Assembly (NCBI GenBank): GCA_004555955.1
Contig: SFJG01000086.1
Coordinates: forward strand, 1-13,488
DNA: 13,488 nt
Source of the DNA: Bacteroidales bacterium
GTDB taxonomy: Bacteria > Bacteroidota > Bacteroidia > Bacteroidales > Muribaculaceae
Direction: 5' to 3'
The notes under the pieces were generated by a model that saw nothing but the letters and a program-made list of their open reading frames with translations, made no database searches and was not told the DNA's origin. Below, piece after piece: positions 6,347 through 12,496 of the stretch (positions are counted from its first letter, which is position 1; every line of letters starts with the position of its first letter). Made by a program: the position numbers and the translations under genes.

Positions 6347-8074
6347 ATGAAAAAGATAATGATTGCTGCGGCGGCACTTGCGGGCTGCTCGTTGCTTCCG
6401 GTGGCGCAAAACTTGCGTAACGACACCTATTGTAACCCGCTGAATGTCGACTATACGTATATGATTTACAATTCAGCCAAAAACATATCCTATCGGTCGG
6501 GCGCCGACCCCGCCGTTGTTGAATTCCGCGGCGAATACTATATGTTCGTCACGCGTACGCACGGCTATTGGCATTCCACCGACCTGCAGAATTGGGATTT
6601 CATCAAGCCGAACGATTGGTATCCGCAGGGCAGCAATGCACCGGCTGCGCACAACTACAAAGACTCCGTGCTTTACGTTTGCGGCGACCCGTCGGGCTGT
6701 ATGAGCGTGCTCTATACCGACGACCCGAAGTCGGGCAACTGGAAAGCCACTCCGGGCATTTTGTTCGACCTCCAAGACCCCGACTTGTTTATCGACGACG
6801 ACGGCCGCGCTTATATGTTCTGGGGCTCGTCGAACGTCTATCCCATACGCGGAATGGAACTCGACCCGAATCGCCGATTCCTCCCCAAAACCGAGAAAAA
6901 AGAACTGTTTAACCTCGATTTGGCAAAGCACGGGTGGGAACGCTTCGGCGAAAATCACGTCAGCGACACCAACCTCGGCGGATTTATCGAAGGTCCGTGG
7001 CTGACTAAACACAACGGCAAATACTATATGCAGTATGCCGCTCCGGGTACCCAATTTAACGTCTACGGCGACGGCGTCTACGTTGCCGACTCTCCGATGG
7101 GTCCGTACACCTACCAAAAGCATAACCCGATATCGTATAAGCCCGGCGGCTATATGAACGGTGCAGGCCATGGCAGTACCGTTGTCGGTCCCGGCGGAAA
7201 ATACTGGCATTTCTCGTCGATGGCACTCGCTATCAACGTAGGCTGGGAGCGCCGTCTGTGCATGTTCCCGACGAAGTTTGACGCCGACGGCATAATGTAC
7301 TGCGACACACGCTTCGGCGACTATCCCCACTACGCGCCGGCGGTGCCCGGACATCACGGCGACTTCCGCGGTTGGATGCTCCTGTCGTACGGCAAGCCGG
7401 TAACCGTTTCGTCGCAAGTCGACGGCAACGATGCGCAAGGACTTACCGACGAAAAAACCAAATCGTTCTGGTTGGCATCGAAGAACGACGACACCCAATG
7501 GGCAACAATCGACTTGCAGACACCGGCAAACGTATGCGCCATCCAAGTTAACTTCCACGACCACAAGTGCGATATGTACGGCCGCTACGACGGACTGCGC
7601 ACGCGCTACACCATCGAAGGCTCTCTCGACGGCAACGAATGGCATACCATTGTCGACCGTAGCAATTCCTACAAGGATACGCCCAACGACTATGCCGAAC
7701 TCGAAACGCCCGAGCAATTACGTTATATCCGCTACAAAAACGTCAAAGTGCCAACACCGTCACTTGCTATCTCCGAAATTCGCGTGTTCGGTTTAGGCAA
7801 CGGCAAGGCACCGGCGACACCGAAGAAACTAACGCTCAAGCGCCACGACGACCGCCGCGACATCGACATCGAGTGGGCAGAGGTGAAGGGTGCGCAGGGC
7901 TACAACGTGCTTTGGGGCATCGCTCCCGACAAACTCTACAGTTCGTGGCTGGTCTACGGCGACCACAATCTGTTGATGCGCTGTTTGACAGTCGACCAAG
8001 ACTACTACTTCGCTGTTGAAGCGTTCAACGAAAACGGCGTTTCAACCCGCTCGCAAGTGATTCACGTTGAATAG
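6347..8074 (+). CDS. Glycoside hydrolase family 43 with discoidin and Fn3 domains
   Basis: A 575-residue exported glycosidase. The family 43 five-bladed propeller spans about 45-340 with all three catalytic acids visible: base D54 in SGADPAVV, modulator D144 in LQDPDLFIDDDG, and acid E215 in GGFIEGPW. An F5/8 type C (CBM32-like) domain follows at about 350-482, then an Fn3-like domain to the end. GH43 enzymes act mainly on arabinose, xylose or galactose linkages; the subfamily is not decidable here. The N-terminus is ambiguous: LAGC (11-14) looks like a lipobox, giving an unusually short lipoprotein signal, whereas cleavage after VAQ (19-21) would give a soluble protein. A TTG 6 bp upstream of the ATG was not chosen. 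The gene starts 8 bp after the GH3 stop and is co-transcribed with it. No SusC/SusD pair is present in the window. Confidence 0.9.
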   Translation: MKKIMIAAAALAGCSLLPVAQNLRNDTYCNPLNVDYTYMIYNSAKNISYRSGADPAVVEFRGEYYMFVTRTHGYWHSTDLQNWDFIKPNDWYPQGSNAPAAHNYKDSVLYVCGDPSGCMSVLYTDDPKSGNWKATPGILFDLQDPDLFIDDDGRAYMFWGSSNVYPIRGMELDPNRRFLPKTEKKELFNLDLAKHGWERFGENHVSDTNLGGFIEGPWLTKHNGKYYMQYAAPGTQFNVYGDGVYVADSPMGPYTYQKHNPISYKPGGYMNGAGHGSTVVGPGGKYWHFSSMALAINVGWERRLCMFPTKFDADGIMYCDTRFGDYPHYAPAVPGHHGDFRGWMLLSYGKPVTVSSQVDGNDAQGLTDEKTKSFWLASKNDDTQWATIDLQTPANVCAIQVNFHDHKCDMYGRYDGLRTRYTIEGSLDGNEWHTIVDRSNSYKDTPNDYAELETPEQLRYIRYKNVKVPTPSLAISEIRVFGLGNGKAPATPKKLTLKRHDDRRDIDIEWAEVKGAQGYNVLWGIAPDKLYSSWLVYGDHNLLMRCLTVDQDYYFAVEAFNENGVSTRSQVIHVE

Positions 8075-8094
8075 GAGAGGTGAGAGGTGAGAGG
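8075..8094 (+). repeat. GAGAGGT heptad repeat
   Basis: Nearly three tandem copies of GAGAGGT begin on the base after the GH43 stop codon. A related heptad run (GTAAGAG type) occurs at 8330-8344, so similar repeats border both sides of the palindrome block. Confidence 0.6.
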
Positions 8095-8097
8095 CCC

Positions 8098-8117
8098 GGT
8101 CGCACCGAGGCGCGACC
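8098..8117. repeat. Palindrome GGTCGC/GCGACC, copy 1
   Basis: GGTCGC (8098-8103) and GCGACC (8112-8117) form a 6-bp stem with an 8-nt loop, 23 nt past the GH43 stop. The right arm with its flank, GCGACCCTAC (8112-8121), is the exact reverse complement of GTAGGGTCGC at 8160-8169, so it can also pair with the second copy. There is no U tract, so it is not a canonical terminator, though it may protect the 3' end of the operon mRNA. Confidence 0.6.
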
Positions 8118-8127
8118 CTACCGCGGG

Positions 8128-8141
8128 GTGGTGTCTTCTGT
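8128..8141 (+). repeat. Direct repeat GTGGTGTCKTCTGT, copy 1
   Basis: GTGGTGTCTTCTGT at 8128-8141 recurs as GTGGTGTCGTCTGT at 8277-8290, with 13 of 14 bases identical. Both copies lie between palindromes, as if a composite unit had been duplicated. Confidence 0.5.
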
Positions 8142-8159
8142 GGTGTATTATGCATATAT

Positions 8160-8187
8160 GTAGGGTCGCGGCTTGCTGCGACCTACC
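8160..8187. repeat. Palindrome GGTCGC/GCGACC, copy 2
   Basis: GGTCGCGG (8164-8171), loop CTTG, CTGCGACC (8176-8183): an 8-bp stem including one G-T pair. Together with the TACC that follows it is a diverged direct copy of the 8098-8122 element. Its shape and intergenic position suggest a REP-like dispersed palindrome. Confidence 0.55.
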
Positions 8188-8232
8188 AGGCTATAGTTTT
8201 TAGTTGGTTGGCAAAGTCTCCGACTTAGCAGT

Positions 8233-8269
8233 GGCAATGAGCAAAATCTATGCAATTTAGCTCATTGCC
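8233..8269. repeat. Long palindrome GGCAATGAGC/GCTCATTGCC
   Basis: A perfect 10-bp inverted repeat (8233-8242 and 8260-8269). After one A-A mismatch the stem continues with AAAT/ATTT, leaving a 7-nt loop. Its sequence is unrelated to the other palindromes of this region. Confidence 0.6.
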
Positions 8270-8276
8270 GGGTGTT

Positions 8277-8290
8277 GTGGTGTCGTCTGT
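8277..8290 (+). repeat. Direct repeat GTGGTGTCKTCTGT, copy 2
   Basis: Second copy of the 14-mer seen at 8128-8141, 149 bp further on, with one base different. It abuts the palindrome that starts at 8291. Confidence 0.5.
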
Positions 8291-8320
8291 CCCCACCTAG
8301 CCGCAAGCGGCAAGGTGGGG
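8291..8320. repeat. Palindrome CCCCACCT/AGGTGGGG with inner stem
   Basis: CCCCACCT (8291-8298) pairs with AGGTGGGG (8313-8320). After an A-A mismatch, GCCG (8300-8303) pairs with CGGC (8308-8311) around the tetraloop CAAG. This is the most stable hairpin of the block and looks like a REP-type unit. No U tract follows. Confidence 0.65.
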
Positions 8321-8329
8321 TATCGATAG

Positions 8330-8375
8330 GTAAGAGGTAAGAGGTCAGGGGTTAGGGGAGCCTCGTGCCTCTTAC
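8330..8375. repeat. Heptad run with matching inverted copy
   Basis: GTAAGAGG occurs twice, overlapping by one base (8330-8337 and 8337-8344), followed by degenerate AGGGGTT units. CCTCTTAC (8368-8375) is its exact reverse complement, so the heptad run can fold back on itself in two registers. It closes the repeat block; beyond it the DNA turns AT-rich and becomes the upstream region of the ompA-like gene. Confidence 0.5.
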
Positions 8376-8477
8376 ATCGTTCCTGTTATGATACATATTT
8401 TTGGCGTAAAATCGTGAAAATTAGGTGAAAAAAGGATGAAAACTTTCGCAGTGGAAACGATTTTCTTACTAAAAATA

Positions 8478-8507
8478 TTCGTATTTATGAAATAATGTAT
8501 ATCTTTG
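8478..8507 (+). promoter_or_regulatory. Promoter of the OmpA-family gene
   Basis: TATCTTTG (8500-8507) is a full match to the -7 element. The -33 box is poor: TTCG at 8478-8481 with an 18-bp spacer is the best I find. The start of transcription would be near 8513, giving a leader of about 128 nt. Further upstream, an 8-bp inverted repeat AAAATCGT/ACGATTTT (8408-8415 and 8457-8464) brackets a purine-rich stretch. No gene is seen in 8376-8640. Confidence 0.6.
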
Positions 8508-8510
8508 CGG

Positions 8511-8542
8511 AAAATTTCGGACACTAATACCTCCGAAATTTT
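8511..8542 (+). promoter_or_regulatory. 5'-terminal stem-loop of the ompA-like mRNA
   Basis: AAAATTTCGGA (8511-8521) and TCCGAAATTTT (8532-8542) form a perfect 11-bp stem with a 10-nt loop. It begins within a few bases of the transcription start predicted from the -7 element at 8500-8507. It would sit at the extreme 5' end of the mRNA, about 100 nt before the start codon. E. coli ompA mRNA is stabilised by a 5' stem-loop, so a similar role is plausible here, but this is inference. Confidence 0.55.
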
Positions 8543-8640
8543 AGTGGCAAAGGTGAACCTAAAGTGATTCAAATTTGTTTTTTAAATAAACTTCAGTATG
8601 AAATTAATTGTATTATAACGTTTTAATAAAATTTTTATCT

Positions 8641-9816
8641 ATGAAAAAGTTTTTGCTATCTCTACTTTGTGTAGCAGGATTTGTAGCAGCAAATGCAGAA
8701 AATCCTAAAGCATTGACAGGTACAAAATTCCTCGACAACTGGTCGATTGGTGTAAATGCAGGTGTAACACAACCGCTTGCACACCCCTATTCTATTGATT
8801 CTAACATTCGCGGTTTGTTCGGCGTTGAACTCTACAAACAATTTACTCCGGTGTTCAAAGCAGGTGCTGAAATCAACTTCGGCGTGAACACAACAGGTGT
8901 TTATGGTGTTCGTGGTGTAAGAACAGCGTTCGACACACACAACCTTTCACTCAACGGTGGTCTTAACCTTATGAACCTCTTCGGTGGTTACAAAGGTACT
9001 CCGCGTTTGTTCGAAATCGAAGCAATCGGTGGTATCGGCTGGGGCCATATGTACACTAACTACGAAGTTGACGGTCCCGCTTACAACTACATGACAACAA
9101 AATTCGGTGTAAACTTCAACTTCAACCTTGGTAAAGACAAGGCTTGGACACTTGGCATCAAACCGGCAATCGTTTACGACATCGAAGGTCGTACTTCGAA
9201 CAACGGCGTTAAGTTTGACACCAACTATGCTAACGTAGAACTTCAAGCAGGTCTCGCTTACCACTTCAAGACCAGCAACGGTACACACCACTTCGTATAC
9301 GAAGACCTCTACGACCAAGCACAAATCGATGACCTCAACGGCAAGATTAACAAACTCCGTTCAGACCTCGACGCGAAAGACGGTGAACTTGGCAAGGCTA
9401 ACAAGCGCATCAGCGACCTCGAAAAGGCTCTCAAAGAATGCCAAGACAAGAAACCGGTTGTAGAAAAGGTAGTAGAAGTTGAGAAAGTTGTTAACTCTAA
9501 CCTCGAATCGATGGTAACATTCCGTCAAGGTAAGACAGTTATCGACGCATCACAACGTCCGAACGTAGAGCGCGTGGCTACTTATATGAAGAACCACAAG
9601 AACGCTAAGGTTTCTATCAAGGGTTACGCTTCTCCGGAAGGCAACATCGACCTTAACAAGCGTCTTGCTGAAGGTCGTGCACAAGCCGTTAAGGATATGC
9701 TCGTTAACACTTACAAGATTTCTGCTGACCGCATCAACGCAGAAGGTCAAGGTGTAGGCGATATGTTCTCTGAACCCGATTGGAACCGCGTTTCAATCTG
9801 CACTCTCGAAGAATAA
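8641..9816 (+). CDS. OmpA-family outer-membrane protein
   Basis: A 391-residue outer-membrane protein. Residues 1-19 are a signal peptide ending AANA. Residues about 31-210 alternate short aromatic-rich strands and turns, as in an eight-stranded barrel. Residues about 222-268 (DLYDQAQIDDLNGKINKLRS onward) are charged heptads that should form a coiled coil, followed by a Val/Glu/Lys-rich linker (KPVVEKVVEVEKVV). Residues about 286-391 are an OmpA domain: KGYASPEGNIDLNKRLAEGR (327-346), with R346 as the conserved peptidoglycan-contacting arginine. It probably ties the outer membrane to the cell wall. Codons are strongly biased (GGT, CGT, AAC, AAG), as in very highly expressed genes. The leader is A/T-rich without a Shine-Dalgarno. 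The ATG at 8641 is preferred over an upstream TTG because the signal peptide begins there. It has its own promoter and terminator. Confidence 0.93.
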   Translation: MKKFLLSLLCVAGFVAANAENPKALTGTKFLDNWSIGVNAGVTQPLAHPYSIDSNIRGLFGVELYKQFTPVFKAGAEINFGVNTTGVYGVRGVRTAFDTHNLSLNGGLNLMNLFGGYKGTPRLFEIEAIGGIGWGHMYTNYEVDGPAYNYMTTKFGVNFNFNLGKDKAWTLGIKPAIVYDIEGRTSNNGVKFDTNYANVELQAGLAYHFKTSNGTHHFVYEDLYDQAQIDDLNGKINKLRSDLDAKDGELGKANKRISDLEKALKECQDKKPVVEKVVEVEKVVNSNLESMVTFRQGKTVIDASQRPNVERVATYMKNHKNAKVSIKGYASPEGNIDLNKRLAEGRAQAVKDMLVNTYKISADRINAEGQGVGDMFSEPDWNRVSICTLEE

Positions 9817-9835
9817 TACTATCGACGAAAAAACT

Positions 9836-9867
9836 AAAAAGCGTGTCCGCTCGGGCACGCTTTTTTT
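9836..9867 (+). terminator. Intrinsic terminator of the ompA-like gene
   Basis: AAAAAGCGTG (9836-9845) and CACGCTTTTT (9856-9865) form the outer stem, with TCC/GGG pairing inside and a short GCTC-type loop, followed by a run of seven T. It lies 20 bp after the stop codon. The A tract on the left makes it possibly bidirectional. Confidence 0.9.
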
Positions 9868-9875
9868 GTTGATGG

Positions 9876-9900
9876 GTTTATGAGTTTATGGATTTATGGG
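9876..9900 (+). repeat. Short tandem TTTATGR repeat
   Basis: Three successive TTTATGA/G units (GTTTATGA, GTTTATGG, ATTTATGG) directly after the terminator. They are near-identical 8-mers, similar in style to the heptad runs at 8075-8094 and 8330-8344. Confidence 0.4.
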
Positions 9901-10015
9901 CCCAAACGGCGCCGATAAATATGCCGACGAGTCGTTGTGCTTCCGGGTAGTTGCCGACCTCGAAGTTGCATCTACCTACGGCAAACCATAGTTTTTTAGG
10001 AGGGGTGAGTGTTTT
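9878..10015 (-). other. Protein-like open frame without a start codon
   Basis: On the minus strand 45 codons lie between a stop at 10018-10016 and a stop at 9880-9878, with no ATG in frame. The translation looks protein-like (it includes FAVGRCNFEVGNYPEAQRLV and GIFIGAVWAH) yet is unlinked to any gene. It could be a gene remnant, a dispersed intergenic repeat that happens to be open, or chance. It ends inside the TTTATGR repeat. I do not call it a gene. Confidence 0.25.
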
Positions 10016-10052
10016 TCAGCCGCTTTTTGCTGATTTTTGTCGGTCGCAGAAT

Positions 10053-10060
10053 TATCTTTG
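10053..10060 (+). promoter_or_regulatory. -7 element of the response-regulator operon
   Basis: TATCTTTG, identical to the -7 element of the ompA-like gene. No TTTG lies at the usual 19-21 bp spacing; TTTG boxes occur at spacings of 13 (10036-10039) and 23 (10026-10029). The transcription start would be around 10065-10067, only about 5-7 nt before the ATG at 10072. Confidence 0.55.
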
Positions 10061-10071
10061 CATAAGAAACT

Positions 10072-10695
10072 ATGGATAACGGGAATGACATATTGATAAT
10101 CGAAGACCATGCGATAGTCTTGTTGGGATTGAGCACGGTGCTGGGCACGTGCCGCGGCATTCGTTCTATCTCGAAGGCACAAACCGGCAAGGAGGCATTG
10201 GAATTGTTTTCGACGAAGCCGTTCGACATTGTGATTCTCGATGTCGAGTTGCCCGACATTTCCGGTTTTGAATTGTTGGCGAAGTTGCGCACTATCAATC
10301 CCGACGTGTCGATAGTGTTCCATTCGATGCACGAAGAGTTTTGGATAATCCGCCAAATGCTTAATTCGGGGGCGGACGCCATAGTGTTGAAGAGCGATAA
10401 CGTCGACGAACTGCGCACGGCTGTAGAGGCAATTATAGCCGGCGAATGTTTCTACAGCAGCCGATTCGAGGACTACTGTAAGCAGTATGAGCAACAGGTG
10501 GAGTTGAGCGACCGCGAGATGGAAGTGCTCTCTGCGATATCTTCCGGACTGAAGACTCAAGAAATTGCCGACAAATTGTTTGTTTCGGGCAATACCGTGG
10601 AATTTCATCGTCGGCGCATACTTCGCAAATTGGGCGCATCGAATATGGCGGAACTTATCCGCAAAGCCATCGAAAAAGGCTATCTTAAACTGTAA
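10072..10695 (+). CDS. NarL/LuxR-family response regulator
   Basis: A 207-residue two-component response regulator. The receiver domain (about 6-125) shows the acidic pair E11-D12, phospho-acceptor D57 in VILDVELPD, the switch residue S85 and conserved K107. The LuxR-type helix-turn-helix covers about 145-204: LSDREMEVLSAISSGLKTQE, then VSGNTVEFHRRRILRKLG. Both parts are complete and typical in length, so it should be phosphorylated by a sensor kinase and bind DNA as a dimer. No histidine kinase gene is in the window, so the partner lies elsewhere. The start at 10072 is the only ATG ahead of the receiver core, yet it lies just 11 bp past the -7 box, implying a nearly leaderless mRNA. The lipoprotein gene follows after 25 bp without a visible promoter, so the regulator probably heads the operon and may control it. 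Confidence 0.93.
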   Translation: MDNGNDILIIEDHAIVLLGLSTVLGTCRGIRSISKAQTGKEALELFSTKPFDIVILDVELPDISGFELLAKLRTINPDVSIVFHSMHEEFWIIRQMLNSGADAIVLKSDNVDELRTAVEAIIAGECFYSSRFEDYCKQYEQQVELSDREMEVLSAISSGLKTQEIADKLFVSGNTVEFHRRRILRKLGASNMAELIRKAIEKGYLKL

Positions 10696-10720
10696 TTGTT
10701 AATAATATAATATTTACGCT

Positions 10721-11281
10721 ATGAAGAAAACATTCTTATTCTCGCTTGCCGCGATAGTGGCAACCGCGTTCGTTTCGTGTGGCAATAAAACAGAGCAGAG
10801 TGCAGCAGCCGACAGTCTTACTACCGACAGTTGCCAAACCGAGGCAGTCGCAACGGTCGACGACAATACCCTTACGGCAGAGGGCTTCGGCATTATCAAA
10901 ATAGGCAAGGCGATGACGTCGCTTGCGCCGTCGGTCGAGGGTGTTTACGACAGTATTGACGAAGACCCCGAAGGCGAGTTTTGGTCGTACTATGTCAACA
11001 AAGACGATGCAACCATTTGTTTTCTCGACGTCGATGAGAACAACGCTATTTCGAAAATCAGTGTGACGTATGTCGACGGCGGAGCAAACAACATCAAGAC
11101 CGTCGAAGGCATCTATCCGGGCATGCCGGAAGCCGAATTGAATAAAGTCGACGGTGTAGAAAAGGCGGGTGTCGACGATTTCGGTCGTACCTCGTATAAG
11201 ACGAAAAACGGCGTGACACTCGTCATTGATTCGTATGTCGACAAGGGACAGCTTGTCAGCGAAATGCAAGTAGAAAAGTAA
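10721..11281 (+). CDS. Small lipoprotein of unknown function
   Basis: A 186-residue predicted lipoprotein; I do not recognise the family. Residues 1-20 form a lipoprotein signal ending AFVSC, with C20 as lipidated residue. A Ser/Thr/Ala/Gln-rich linker (about 21-50) follows. The mature domain is acidic and shows two related stretches, GIIKIGKAMTSL (57-68) and GIYPGMPEAEL (130-140), which weakly recall the GxIxxGM turn of BamE/SmpA-type lipoproteins. That likeness is only a suggestion. The residues just after C20 (GNKTE) are not an acidic surface-export signal, so it may face the periplasm. It lies 25 bp after the regulator and 12 bp before the WG-repeat gene, so all three are likely co-transcribed. 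It could be a sensor or accessory of the secreted proteins that follow. Confidence 0.75.
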   Translation: MKKTFLFSLAAIVATAFVSCGNKTEQSAAADSLTTDSCQTEAVATVDDNTLTAEGFGIIKIGKAMTSLAPSVEGVYDSIDEDPEGEFWSYYVNKDDATICFLDVDENNAISKISVTYVDGGANNIKTVEGIYPGMPEAELNKVDGVEKAGVDDFGRTSYKTKNGVTLVIDSYVDKGQLVSEMQVEK

Positions 11282-11293
11282 AATTGAACAGAT

Positions 11294-12484
11294 ATGAAAC
11301 TAAGAACGATAACGCTTGCGTTGGTGCTTGCAATGGGCATTGAAGCCGTGGCGCAAAGCGTGCCCCATACCACGGCGGCAACGAAGATACATTCTATCGA
11401 TGTGCTGCCCTATGTAGAAGATATGGGTAAGATGTCGGACGGATATGTTTTGGTGGGCGACAGCAAGAGCAAACTCTATGCCGTGTTTACGTCGACAGGC
11501 GACGTTGTCATCCCGTTTTCGATACCGTTAGTTCGCTCGGGACGCAGCATTCCGAAGTTTTACAACGGAGTGATTCCCGCAAAACTGACGCAAAACAACA
11601 AAAGTTTCTTTGCCGTGCTGAATACACGCGGCGAGATGGTGAAGCAATTGAAAGACGTAACGGAGTTGGGCGAAAATTTCGTAGACGGTTACGTTCCGGC
11701 GTTCAAAGCCATCCCGCTGTCGGCGACACGTCGCAAGGTGGTGTTGCGCTACTACGATACGACCGGCAAGGAAGTCTTGCCTAACTTGTGGCAAGACGTG
11801 ACAGGCACCATAGGAATGCTACAAGAGATGCGCCCGTTCTGCGACGGTCTATCGTGCTATTACGACTATAAGACTCGTCGATACGGCTACTTCGACAAGA
11901 CCGGCAAGATAGTAGTTGCGGCGAAATACGCCAAGGCGCACGACTACAGCGAAGGACTTGCGTGGGTTAGCGAAGACGGCACACAGTGGTACTTTATCGA
12001 CACCGAAGGCAAGCCGTGTTCGCAGGTGTTCAGCGTCGAAGAGCCGGTTGACTTCCACGAAGGCGTAGCCATCGTCTACAAGCGAGGCACGAGTCGCAAT
12101 GAGCCGTGCTATATCGATGCGGCGTGCAACGTCGTATGCGGACCGCTCTACGCGGCGTCGCGCTTCTTTGGCGGTTATGCGTGGGTGACCGTGCTCAACA
12201 ACGGCACGCACGACTACGTTATCGACCGCTCGTTTAAGGCAGTCAAGGAGTTGCCGCGTTTGGCACCGCACAATGCCGACAATACCATCTACGACGAGGC
12301 TGCCGGAAATATCCAGGTTGGCGAAAACGTCTATGCGCCCGACGGCACTTGCCTCTTCGACGCAAATCGTTGGATTATTAAGAAGTTCAGCGACGGCTTG
12401 GCGGCATTCAAAACCGATAACACCGTCGGCTACCTTAATAAACAAGGCGAAGTCGTGTTTATGATAAAACTCAGTGATTTTTAA
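11294..12484 (+). CDS. Secreted WG-repeat protein
   Basis: A 396-residue exported protein. Residues 1-21 form a signal peptide ending EAVAQ. The body consists of degenerate WG-type repeats of 40-50 residues, of the form (F)xDGLAxxxxxxxxGYxDxxGKxV. The clearest are around 184-208 (YGYFDKTGKIV), 218-242 (EGLAWVSEDGTQWYFIDTEG), 254-276 (FHEGVAIVYKR), 292-312 and 365-390 (FSDGLAAFKTDNTVGYLNKQ). WG repeats form beta-rich structures and are common in surface or periplasmic proteins of Bacteroidota; their biochemical role is generally unknown. No catalytic motif is visible. The gene begins 12 bp after the lipoprotein stop and is followed 12 bp later by an LRR protein, so it sits in the middle of a tight, exported-protein operon behind a response regulator. 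Confidence 0.85.
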   Translation: MKLRTITLALVLAMGIEAVAQSVPHTTAATKIHSIDVLPYVEDMGKMSDGYVLVGDSKSKLYAVFTSTGDVVIPFSIPLVRSGRSIPKFYNGVIPAKLTQNNKSFFAVLNTRGEMVKQLKDVTELGENFVDGYVPAFKAIPLSATRRKVVLRYYDTTGKEVLPNLWQDVTGTIGMLQEMRPFCDGLSCYYDYKTRRYGYFDKTGKIVVAAKYAKAHDYSEGLAWVSEDGTQWYFIDTEGKPCSQVFSVEEPVDFHEGVAIVYKRGTSRNEPCYIDAACNVVCGPLYAASRFFGGYAWVTVLNNGTHDYVIDRSFKAVKELPRLAPHNADNTIYDEAAGNIQVGENVYAPDGTCLFDANRWIIKKFSDGLAAFKTDNTVGYLNKQGEVVFMIKLSDF

Positions 12485-12496
12485 AATTCATCGATT

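Noticed and set aside
5577..6377. 266-codon minus-strand frame across the GH3 3' end
   Set aside because: Antisense shadow of a clear GH3 and Fn3-like coding region; no recognisable motif.
6473..7717. 414-codon open frame on the minus strand opposite the GH43 gene
   Set aside because: It lies wholly inside a gene with all GH43 catalytic motifs; its translation is His/Val-rich antisense without domain features.
8075..8375. Repeat block as a CRISPR array
   Set aside because: The repeats differ from one another, and there are no regular spacers and no cas genes.
8372..8572. 66-codon minus-strand frame before the ompA-like gene
   Set aside because: It overlaps the -7 element and the 5' stem-loop; composition is that of AT-rich non-coding DNA.
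9976..10608. 210-codon minus-strand frame opposite the response regulator
   Set aside because: The plus strand encodes a complete receiver plus LuxR HTH; the antisense product has no domain pattern and would cover the promoter.
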